Part shown: in pieces, positions 34,531 through 43,521 of the stretch | How positions within the stretch are numbered: position 1 is the first letter of the stretch | Layout: each line of letters begins with the position of its first letter | NCBI GenBank assembly: GCA_014529385.2 | Contig: CM043958.1 | Coordinates: forward strand, 87,644,525-87,708,524 | DNA from: Adiantum capillus-veneris | Taxonomy: Eukaryota; Streptophyta; Polypodiopsida; Polypodiales; Pteridaceae | Length of the DNA: 64,000 nucleotides | Direction: 5' to 3' | The notes under the pieces: model-generated | The model's input: only the letters and a program-made list of their open reading frames with translations | Databases searched by the model: none | What the model was told of the DNA's origin: nothing | Program-made: the position numbers and the translations under genes

Positions 34531-35681
34531 ACATGGATCGCGATCCATGTTCCCAAAACCCTAAATTCCATAAAATTTGGGGTATAATGTTCCCCATAAG
34601 TCCAAAAACAAATTCTATTGCTTGGATTTGCAAAACATGTTCCAACATGGAGCGCAATCCATGTACCCTGATGGCAAAAATAGGACATAAGTAGGCCACT
34701 TGCTGGAGGAGGCAAAGGGATGAGTGGCCATGCAAGTTACGCACAAAATGGATCATAAAATCATGAAAACCAAGTGATTTGGTACTTTTAGTCTACAAAG
34801 GGTCATTTTTAATCTAACCAATGCTAAAATGATTCAACTTCCAAAAAGCACTATGACATAGGGCTGGGGAAGGGAACATGAAGCTAACCCACTAACTAGA
34901 GAAGCATTTGGAACTTCTAGTGGCTTCATCCAAAAGAAGTACAAGATAGAAGGGAATCCAATAGTGGTAAAAAAAAGCAAAGAGATACCTGTAAGGTCAT
35001 GAAAATTTCCTGCATCAATCTCTCACTTTAGATGACTCCATAAAATGATAAAACTTGGTGGGAAGTTGGGTAACAAAGTGGTTCTCAAGCACAAATCATC
35101 AAAAGTCAATGAACCATTAGATATCAATCAAGTAAAGTGCCCAGAATGGATCCAAAAAACAGATATGGTCAAAACGGGACAAACATGACCATAAACTGGA
35201 AAGGAGTAAACTCAGGAAAAACAAGTCCAAACTTGGAAAAATTTCACCAATGTACTAGGATGACCTATAGGAACATGTGTGCAAAAGGGTATTCCAATAC
35301 CCTGCCAAACATGGATCACGATCCATGTACCTTTTTCACCAGACTAAGAAAAATCACCACCATCTAATCATGAACATCATACCAAGTCTAGCCATGAAGT
35401 ATCAACTCATTTGGATCCCAAAATCCCAACCAAAATGTTTGGCACCGGTTTGGCAGTGGAAAGGTTTGGCACCGGACGTATTTTGAGCCAATTTTTGAAG
35501 GATCAAAACTGTAGATTAAAGACCATTACCAATTGGTCGACCGAATACTTGAATGAGGAATGGTCCAAATCGCAAGTGATATGAACAGGAAGATATGAGC
35601 AATGGAGGTAAGTATGAATGGGCATTCCAAGTAGGTAGGGAACATATAATCAAAATGGGACAAGTAAAGTTCATTTGCATT

Positions 35682-35738
<57 letters not shown>

Positions 35739-35767
35739 CTCTGAGGTACATGGATCGCAATCCATGT
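34531..35767. repeat. Four more ACATGGAT-CGCG-ATCCATGT palindromes
   Basis: Copies at 34531 (perfect), 34645, 35309 and 35748. Spacings are irregular (114, 664, 439), unlike the regular array at 22585-23719, so this is probably a rearranged piece of a related leader. Confidence 0.88.
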
Positions 35768-36002
35768 TGGATAATGTTTGAAGATTTGGTGGTACCATAT
35801 CATAGGGCTCATCAAGGTGATGCCTTGGTCCAAAAATTTTGAGGTTAGGATCACTACTTAAGAATTTAGGCCAAATCTTGGCAATTGCTTTCAGATTTAG
35901 AGAATTTGGGCCTTTTGGTTGGGATTTTGGGATCCGAATGAGTTGATTCTTCATGGCTAGACTTGGTATTATGTTCATGATTAGATGGTGGTGATTTTTC
36001 TT
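35342..36002. repeat. Inverted repeat, arms of about 92 bp
   Basis: 35342-35433 pairs with 35910-36002, for example AATCACCACCATCTAATCAT with its complement near 35980. Few mismatches. The arms enclose direct-repeat copy 2 and one palindrome. Confidence 0.85.
35470..35736 (+). repeat. Direct repeat copy 2 with (CA)(GA)n tail
   Basis: Second copy of the block at 33960. The tail here starts with CACACACACA then GA repeats to 35736. Confidence 0.9.
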
Positions 36003-36010
36003 TTATGATC

Positions 36011-36070
36011 ACTCTCTCTCTCTCTCTCTTTCTCTCTCTATATCTAGCTCTCAATCTCTCTCTATCTCTT

Positions 36071-36104
<34 letters not shown>
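36011..36104 (+). repeat. CT-rich microsatellite
   Basis: Interrupted (CT)n with short TAT and CAAT interruptions. Confidence 0.95.
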
Positions 36105-36105
<1 letters not shown>

Positions 36106-36129
36106 GTGTGAATTTCAAACGGGCACCAA

Positions 36130-37470
36130 TGTACATTGAAATGGTTGAGAAAAAATTATGGATAACAAAGCTTCAATATGACGCACCATTGAAAACTGAA
36201 TGGGATGCTTTCAAGGGAGTTATTTGTTCTTGTGCCAAAGAATGATTTGCTATAAAGCATCTCCATGGAATCAAAATAATACATCATGGAAAAGTTGGTT
36301 TGATAAAGAATGCCAAGATGTTTGAAGGTCCTTGATAAAGCTTGATGCAACTATGGACAAAGACAACTATCAAAGTCATTTACATACATACAAGGCATTG
36401 ATAAGAGAAGAAGATGGAAAGTAAAACAATAACTTTTCCAAGTCCAAGAAAAGGCACGTGTATGTGGAAGATTTTGGAGAAACTTGATTGGCAAGCAGGT
36501 TGAGAATTTCGTAACTTGAGTCTTGTGGATATGTACACACATTGTAGGCAATTATATGAACAACCAAATGCTGAAAAAATTCCATTTTATGGTTCACTCC
36601 CATGTATGCCCTCTTTTTTTACTATTGAGGATGTATGCGATGGGCTTAAAAAGTTGGCCACTCGCAAAGCGGGAGATCTTTAAGGTATCAAGCTGGATAT
36701 GAGCAAATGGACGGGAGATTTTACCCATGAATGGATATGTTATATGTTCAACCTTGCACTTCAACATGGTATGCCTTATGTTTGGAGTACTAATTGGGTC
36801 AAGCCTTTGCATAAAGGAGGGGATGTAAAGAATGTAAAAAACTACCAGACTATAATGATTGGGTCTCTTATGGCAAAGTTGTTTGCGTGCATAATGGAGA
36901 TCAAATTTAGTAATTGGGTTGAAGAGAATGACAAGTGTGCAAAAAGACAAGCGGGTTTTTGTCGATTCCGTAGCACCATTGATCATCTTGTCACTCTCGT
37001 ATTCGCATGGAGGAAGTTTGGTTGAAAGTCAAGTGATTGTATTGTTGTTTTGTGGACTTTAAGAGAGCCTTTGATATGATTCCATGTAACAATTTGTGGA
37101 GAAGGATGGAAGAACTCCAAGTGCCAAGTGAGTTTATGGTTGCGGTTTCTCAAATCTATGAGAAGGTGATGTGTCAATTGCGCATGGGATAGGAATTTTG
37201 AAAATTTTTATAAGAACTATTGGGGTTAAACAAGGATGCCCATTGTCACCAACTCTCTTTGGTCAATGCATCAATTAGTTGGAACAAATGGTACTTGACT
37301 TTATTTATAAAAGAAGAAGGCATTGATAAGAGGTCACTATTTGCAATGTAGTAATCATGCTTTTGCTGTATGCGGATGATGTAGTGCTTCTAGCACATAC
37401 TTTAGAATATGCACAAAAGCTTATGGTTGTCCTTGAGAACTTTTGCTTGCATAGTGGACTGATTGTGAAT
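36130..37470 (+). pseudogene. LINE (non-LTR) reverse transcriptase relic
   Basis: Frame-broken non-LTR RT. The linker before RT (SPWNQNN, SWFDKECQ) lies at about 36265-36315. RT fingers and palm are at 36699-37025 (WICYMFNLALQHGMP, NWVKPLHKGGD, KNYQTIMIGSLMAKLF, QAGFCRFRSTIDHL). Then come FVDFKRAFDMIP at about 37050, IGVKQGCPLSPTLFG at about 37220 and the catalytic LLYADDVVLLAH at about 37365-37400. No apurinic endonuclease upstream or poly-A tail is seen, so it is truncated at both ends. Several stops and frame changes. Confidence 0.88.
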
Positions 37471-38192
37471 GAATCGTCTCCCACCAAGCCTCTCATTCCT
37501 CCCTAGTGAAAACGAACAGAATTTGGTACAAACCATGGCAAATACACTTATGGAAATCAAATCATGTGCCTCATTTTATGAAAGCATCCCGAAAAGTGCT
37601 TTTCTTCCACACAAAGTGCTGATCATTATGAGTGGAGAAGATTGCTCTAGCATCGACCTTACAAGAAAAACTCTTTAAGAGATGGATGAGGAAACTGAGG
37701 TAATCGCTTTTTAACTTTATCGATAGTAAATTGTATCCTATAGCAAGTGTTGAAGTTTTTTAAAATGTTTTGCAGGCCGAATACCATATTGATAAGTTTG
37801 CAATGCGTACTGGAGGTTCACACAACAATCCTATGGGTAGAGATAGCTCCCTATGGCACTACCTTGGCCATCTAGGGCCATCTGTTCTTCGAGTTGCACA
37901 CACAAAGTTATCCAAGCATGTTTCTGTGGAGCTGCTCAAGTGCAAGGCATTAAGTGCCATCCTTGCTGAAGATTCCCTTACCCTTAATGCTCACAAGTGT
38001 ATCTTGGTGGACCGAGAGGCGACATTGTGTGCCTTTACAGGAAAGGACCCTGGGTCGGTCCTCTCCCATTGTGCCTTAAGACTAGGTCAAGGGGTGACAA
38101 ACCCAGAGGATATTGTCAAAACCTCTGGTGTCAAGTCGGCCATTCGCCCTATACCAAAAGATGTAATTTACAAGAAAACCATTCAGCCATGA
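37469..38192 (+). pseudogene. Unrecognised ORF with a probable intron
   Basis: Exon-like 37469-37699 (NTLMEIKSCASFYES, PHKVLIIMSGEDCSS) and exon 2 from 37776 to the stop at 38190-38192. Exon 2 reads EYHIDKFAMRTGGSHNN, SLWHYLGHLGPSVLR, LTLNAHKCILVDREATL and GKDPGSVLSHCALRLGQGV. Spliced, exon 1 joins in frame at ...ETE/AEY, but a TAA lies 18 bases before the junction. I do not recognise a family. Exon 2 is open for 139 codons with balanced composition, which suggests it was once a real protein. It is convergent with the histone-like gene on the other strand. Could be a captured host exon or part of an unknown transposon. Confidence 0.45.
37700..37775 (+). other. Predicted intron, 76 bp
   Basis: GTAATC donor after GAG, T-rich tract and TTTTGCAG acceptor. 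Ordinary size for a plant intron. Confidence 0.55.
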
Positions 38193-38310
38193 TGTAATAT
38201 CCAGAGCAATATACAATAAATTTGTCTTTTGTATTTTGTTTGTCACTTCATGTACTTTTTTTTTTCTATTGCACATATTGGCTAGTAAATATTTTTCTTC
38301 AATGCGTTCA

Positions 38311-38754
38311 CACCTCTTCGACCATCCAAGCACCCGTTTGACATGGGACGCCTACCGATGAATATTTTGCAAAACGGAGCCCTTTCAGGTGTGTACGGAG
38401 GCCGTGGGATGACCAAAAGCCACGTCAATGACCCGGGACGCGGAACAGGAAAAAAAATGCCCCTTGTGCGCCACGACGTGCATGAGACAGTTTTGACCAG
38501 GCGGAATGGGCCAAAGCTGCCCCATGCGCGCCGTGGCGCACAAGGCACTTTTTGGCCTGTTTCGCTTGATCAAAACTGCCCCATGCACGTCGTGGCGCAC
38601 AAGGCATTTTTTTGGCCCGTTCCACATCCCTGGTCATTGACGTGGCTTTTGGTCATCCCACGGCCTTCGTACACACCCAAAACGGCTCCGTTTCACAAAA
38701 TATTCACTGGTAGGCGTCCCACATCAGACGGGTACTTGGATGGTCAAGGAGGTG
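38311..38754. mobile_element. Foldback/MITE-like element 1, 444 bp
   Basis: Almost fully self-complementary: CACCTCTTCGACCATCC at the left end pairs with GGATGGTCAAGGAGGTG at the right. Long matches continue inward (GCCGTGGGATGACCAAAAGC and its complement) to near 38510 and 38545. GC- and CpG-rich unlike its surroundings. The inner part repeats CCCCATGC-GCGCACAAGGC units. TTCA lies on both sides as a weak possible target duplication. No coding capacity. Confidence 0.88.
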
Positions 38755-38900
38755 AAATTCAACTACTTGATTAATTCAAATACTTCAACAACAAAAAGTA
38801 CACAATTACCTACTAGAGTTACATCGAATGGTAGAAAATAGAGTCATTTATATTATGTCGAAAGATTACAAATCTCATGAACAGAGGTTACATAGAGAAA

Positions 38901-40146
38901 CTAATTCTTATGGAGGCACCCTTCATTCCTCAGATTAAGCGCTAGAGCTAGATGTGTATTTTTTAGAGTAACTCGCTTTGCATGCACCATAGAAGATACG
39001 CCATCTTGGAACAACTGCACCAAAATTTCCTCGACAGCATCCTGTAAAGCCAAAAGAGCCGCACGCTAGATGCGTATAACGGAATCTGAATGTTCGTCCA
39101 TAATTTCTCTTACCACCCGAGAGAAATCTGCCTTTGGTATTATTGGCTCCGTGCTCTTTTGATATTTTTGGATCTTACATAGAGCAACTATGCTAGGCTT
39201 CCATCGCCATTTCTTCTGCGCTGTTGGCGGTGGTGGAGGAGCCGCTTTTCTGGCCCATTGAGGAAGGTCATTTTTGTACTTTTTCCTCCTCTCTTCTTGG
39301 ACTTGTTGCTCTTCAGGTGTGAGCTTGTCCTTTTTCTTTTCACACATTGTTTTGCTCTTTGAGGAATTTTTGAAGGTTTGGAGCTCCTAGCCTTGGCTTG
39401 TTGGGCGGCCTGAGCTCTATCCTCTTCCGCTCTCCTCTCGACCTCTGCTCGTGCTTGTAAATTAGCCAAGTGGGCTCTTTCAGCCTCGACTCTCTGCCAT
39501 TCTTCCTGCTCTCTCTGCCTTCTCTGTTCTTCATGCAATTTCTATGCTTTTCTTTCTGGTCCCTCTTTCTTTTCTAAATCTCTCATTTTCTTCCTCCTCT
39601 TGGCATCTCGTTCTATGCTTTTCTTTCTGTTGCCTCTTTCTTTTCTAAATCTCTCATTTTCTTCCTCCTCTTGGCATCTCGTGCTATTGAAACATGATAA
39701 CCGGGTATTACTTTGATCACCCTTTGTTTGACTCGCGGGGGTAATTTCCGCGGTGTAGTTGCGGTTGCTTGAGCTTCAGGTGCAGCCGTTGCTTGAGCTT
39801 CAGGTGTTGCCATTGCCTGATCTCCAGTTGCTGCCATTGCTTGAGCTCCAGGTCTTGTTTCTTGGGTTGGTCTGTTAAGAGCTGCAAATGGTCCCAGCTC
39901 TGAGAGAGGTGTGCGGTTCACATACTGTAGTGGCTGGAGATCACCAAAAATTTGCTGCATGGTGTTTTGATCCTCTGTAGTTGAAGGTTGGGGGAGCGGT
40001 TGGGTGTTTGGAGTTGGTTCTTGTGGTTGAGGCTGTGGATTTGAAGCGGTGGATTCTGTATGAGGTGCTAGTTGCGGAATTTTAGTGTTGTCAGTGGCAG
40101 TGGTGTCATTGTTGTGCATGGTGGTGTGCTCTTGTGTACCATCCAT
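38901..40146 (-). pseudogene. Histone H3-fold protein (CENH3-like) with long N-terminal tail
   Basis: Start ATG 40146 has a strong context (A at -3, G at +4) and a TATA box at 40239-40246. The N-terminal part (40146-39613) is Pro/Gln/Thr-rich with AQA-x-A-x-PE repeats, then basic, then Glu/Arg-rich. The C-terminal part (39208-38901) is a histone H3 fold. RWKPSIVALCKIQKYQKST is the alpha-N helix, IIPKADFSRVVREI alpha-1, LLALQDAVEEILVQLFQD alpha-2 and MVHAKRVTL the start of alpha-3. IP-x-A-x-F in alpha-1 is closer to centromeric H3 than to canonical H3 (RKLPF). Damage: TAG at 39066 between alpha-1 and alpha-2, TAG at 39542, a frameshift near 39350 and a 71-bp duplication. Total length is about 400 residues against 136 for H3. 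It is followed on the same strand by nothing coding before foldback 1. The fold assignment is firm; CENH3 identity is tentative. Confidence 0.8.
39540..39681 (-). repeat. 71-bp tandem duplication in the histone-like gene
   Basis: 39540-39610 and 39611-39681 differ at a few bases. 71 is not a multiple of three, so it shifts the frame. Each unit carries the TAG (CTA on plus) just after the RKA codons. Confidence 0.92.
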
Positions 40147-40238
40147 GTTGTACAAGATATGAGTGCGTGTACGTTTAGCCTTGAGAGGATCTTCTAAAAT
40201 GTGCAAACAAGAAAGGAAATTTAGGTTGTGAGTTTTGA

Positions 40239-40246
40239 CTTATATA
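40239..40246 (-). promoter_or_regulatory. Candidate TATA box of the histone-like gene
   Basis: TATATAAG on the minus strand, about 95 bases upstream of ATG 40146, which leaves room for a leader of about 65 bases. Confidence 0.5.
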
Positions 40247-40588
40247 GTACTTAAACTTAAAAAAAAAAAAACTCAATAAAATCACTCAAAATTAAAAAGG
40301 ACTCCAAAATAAATGAAACTTAAGCCATGGGACTAATAATTGTCGCCTTTACAAATCACTTTGCATGACAATGCATGTTTACAATAGAAATGCTTATTTT
40401 CAAAAGAAAATTAAATTTTCACCCAACGCCTGTCATCACGCCGTCTTGTCTCCAACCAACATCAAAATTGATCTTTTGCACTCAAAGCATGATATGATTG
40501 TGATCATCTCAAGCTAACCACTTTCTCTACTCTACATTTTAAACTTCTTTGTTCTATCGTCCTCTTTCTCTCTCTCCCTGCTAAAACT
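40247..40588. other. Intergenic, AT-rich
   Basis: Between the end of the unknown gene (40589) and the histone-like gene's promoter. No gene seen; a poly-A run on plus at about 40260-40272. Confidence 0.5.
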
Positions 40589-41821
40589 CTATAGAACCAA
40601 TTGAACATCTCGTGAAGGGCATTGCTCTTTTTTTTCCACCTCCATGTTGTGTATTTTTTTTAAAAAATACTGCTTTTGCTTGATAATGTGAGTGCTCCAC
40701 TCCTTAGTTGCTCCAAATACCTCATGAACCATAAGTGTCGCGAAAAAATTCACTATGTGCAAAAAGAATGTGCTGAAAGAAAACAAACTTTAGTTTCACA
40801 TACAGATATATTTCAATTGAAAATATCAAATGTTCAACACACCATGTAATGTGTTATGTGTGTCTCCTTGCAAGCATCCAACATTAATGTTGTAAAACTA
40901 TTGATTACAAACTTTTGGGTGGATATCTCATCATTGGTTAGCTTTGCCTTTTTGAGAAGATGAAAAATATCATCAGTAGATTGCCACATACGACACATGC
41001 TTGATTCCTAGGGCTGCTTCATTACCTTTGTAGGTGGTAATGTCACACACCTTTTTCCATGACTGCAACTCATTGGGACTTTGGGAGTCTGAAGAATTTG
41101 AAAGAAAATGTTTAGCTTTACTACCACCCATACATACTTTATTACGGCAATCTTGTGTACTTCCAGATGCCTTCTTATCCTTTGATATCTCAATTGCACC
41201 CCCATGTAGACCAACGCTCGATAGAATAGATTCAAGTTCTCTTCTCTTCTTTCTGTAGGCTCCACATTCCAAGCGTAATTAATATGAAGTATAAGCAACT
41301 TGTCAAGAATTCGTAGACGGACATGAAGGGTGCACACATGCACATTTATCAGTGGTATTGGAAGAACAGGATCCCAATTTGGATCATCCATGTTTTGATT
41401 AGGGGGTACTTGCTAGTCACAACTGAGGATACCTAGAAACCGATATTGTAGTGCTTTACTCACTGCTGATGTAGTGGGTACACCTTTTGCAGAGTTGATT
41501 GTAACTTTGCCTCCCTTACCCTTACCACCTTTAAACTTGCTGGCCTTTGCACCCTTGCCATCAGTTCCCATTGAGACTTTATTGTGGCAGTAATAAATGC
41601 ATGGAAAGAGGGTCATTGCACCTTGCTTGCACCCTAACATACACTTGAGTGTTTTCAAGTCTCCTGCCAAATGCCACTCAACTTGGAACATTCCAAGACC
41701 TGAAACATGCAATCTCTATCCTTCTTGCTGTTGTTGAATGACATCAACGATTGCTATGTGATTGAAATACCATTTCAGAGTCTCATGTGCCTCATGTGGG
41801 AGATGAAAAGCTGCCAGCTGC
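40589..41821 (-). pseudogene. Unknown minus-strand gene, 3' part
   Basis: Continuation of 54235-52422 after the LTR-element insertion. From the insertion point: LAAFHLPHEAHETLKWYFNH, then (frame change) KDRDCMHVSGLGMFQVEWH, AGDLKTLKCMLGCKQGA, FPCIYYCHNK, a Lys/Gly-rich stretch, a TAG at 41413, NWDPVLPIPLINVHVCTLHV, another frame change near 41270, GLHGGAIEISKDKK and ELQSWKKVCDITTYK. It ends with IVNFFATLMVHEVFGATKEW and a stop at 40589. The H-x-A-G-D-x-K and P-C-I-x-Y-C pattern recalls DDE-type transposases with a zinc-binding insert, but I cannot name a family. Decayed, but most of the sequence still reads as protein. Confidence 0.6.
40773..40840 (-). other. Predicted 68-bp intron in the unknown gene
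   Basis: On the minus strand GTGTTGAAC donor and TTTTCTTTCAG acceptor. Splicing joins ...THYM to a codon V and TFFLHIVNFF in frame, which rescues the reading frame. Confidence 0.6.
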
Positions 41822-42830
41822 TGTTAACTGAGTCAATGTCAGTTAACAGAAGCTGCTAAAGACCGAAGATCAAAGAAGTACAAATGCACATCGAGGATGA
41901 ATATAAAGAAGCAATGAAGATTGGAGTTACACACTTTTCACATTTTTCCAAAATGGCTATGTATTGTAATTTCTCGAATTATTTAGCCATTGTGATAATT
42001 GTAACGTATTACGGGCTCAATAAGAGTTCCAAGATGTAAAGCATAGGTCACTTAGTTGCAGATACAATAAGTGTGGAGTCTCAAAGGTCTTGGGCAGCGG
42101 ACATTACACATTTTAGACCTTGGCTAAGGTATAAAAGCCAACTTTGTAAAGATTTTATTAAGTTTTTGGATAAGAAATACACAGCGTGAGCTAACGGCGT
42201 TCACTTCTCTCCTTCTCGTGCTTCCTACTCCCTCTCCGGTTGTCACATTGCGAATGCATTTGCTGCATTGCAACCGCAGGTAAGAGCTCTATGCATTGAC
42301 GTAAGCCATTCACAGTATTTTGTAGCTTTTGGCGTTGCCGACCCAAGGCCTTAATTTCATCATAACTAGTAATTTACACTTTTAAATCGAAAACTAAGCA
42401 TAGGTGGGGTATTGGGGTATCATTGCTAAGCATTTAGATGCATTCTGGGTCGAAAACGACTTCGTCAAAAATCCACTGTTGTTAATAATTGCAATTTTGG
42501 AAGTTGACCTAAAGTGGGGTTTGAGACCATAAGCATGTGTGCTTAGATCTTGTAAACTTGTCCTAGAAGTTTCATTACGTTTGGATGTCATTTGATGCTG
42601 TAATGGATGTGATTTTCTTGTCGATGAGCAATTGGCTTTTGGTGATTTCAGTCACTTGAGTGTAGCTTGAGTTAAATGCGAGTTGTTAGTTGTTTTCCGA
42701 GAGATTGACAACCTCTTGTAGCCTCTATGCACTAGTCGAGTCAGCTTCGTCCCATGGTTTGACAAATTAATTGTGATTCTCGCTAATATTGCAATAAGAT
42801 AGGATGGCGAGGTTAGACATGTGTCCCACA
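41822..42830 (+). repeat. 5' LTR of the 10.6-kb element
   Basis: TGTTAACTGAG ... CCCACA; repeated at 51406-52421. Confidence 0.93.
42130..42137 (+). promoter_or_regulatory. LTR TATA box
   Basis: TATAAAAG in the LTR, conserved at 51724-51731 in the other LTR. A normal position for the U3/R promoter. Confidence 0.65.
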
Positions 42831-42850
42831 TTTGACGCCGTTGTCGGGGA
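42831..42850 (+). other. Primer-binding site, Asp tRNA type
   Basis: TTTGACGCCGTTGTCGGGGA directly after the LTR. It matches the Athila/Tat-type TGGCGCCGTTGTCGGGGA except for one G to A. Confidence 0.85.
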
Positions 42851-43521
42851 CGAATAGACCTAAACTAGGGAAAACACGAGCGTCTTGTGTAGTTGTCCGT
42901 TAACTTCCTCTAGGTTCACCTAGAGCAAAGCTTTCTTTTAGAAACCGCACAGCTTAAGATTGTCGTCTTTTGCTGTGTAGAGGTAGCTTGGAGGTAAGTT
43001 GTACTTGCCGAGTGCCTTTAGGATTGTAGAATTGTAGATATAGATTAAGATTTGGAGAATGATTGAAAGGCGAGATAAGTCTTAAGATCAAGGCTCTGAA
43101 AATCGTAAAAAACAAGAAAACGAGTGTTTGTGGACACTTTCCACAACCCCATTGCATGAGAACCTAGGAGTAGGGTAAGTAGGATCCGAGGTGGATTTCA
43201 GAACATTGCTCACTCCAAACCAATCATCTGTGAGTTGTTTATGTGAAATTATAGAGTTCAAGTCTACAACTAGAAATAGCACGAAAAGACTCCAAACCAC
43301 TCAATCCGACTGGAGAGTAAGCCTAAAAGTTGTATGAACCCGTGGGTAAGCTCAAGGACACTTTGAGGTAAAATTTTCAAGAGTTGGCCAAAACTAAGAT
43401 TATCTACTTTTTCTTGACATTTTAGGCCAAATTAAGTTTTGACTTGATTATAGGGTCAAAATAGATCATGAAAAGACTGTCCGGTGAAAAAGTTCAAAAA
43501 AATGTCAGTTTTGGGCCAAAA

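Noticed and set aside
37000-37470. LINE as the source of the 37469-38192 ORF
   Set aside because: RT homology ends near 37470 and the next sequence has an intron and different composition.
38343-38774. Several overlapping open frames in foldback 1
   Set aside because: Self-complementary CpG-rich DNA gives open frames on both strands by composition.
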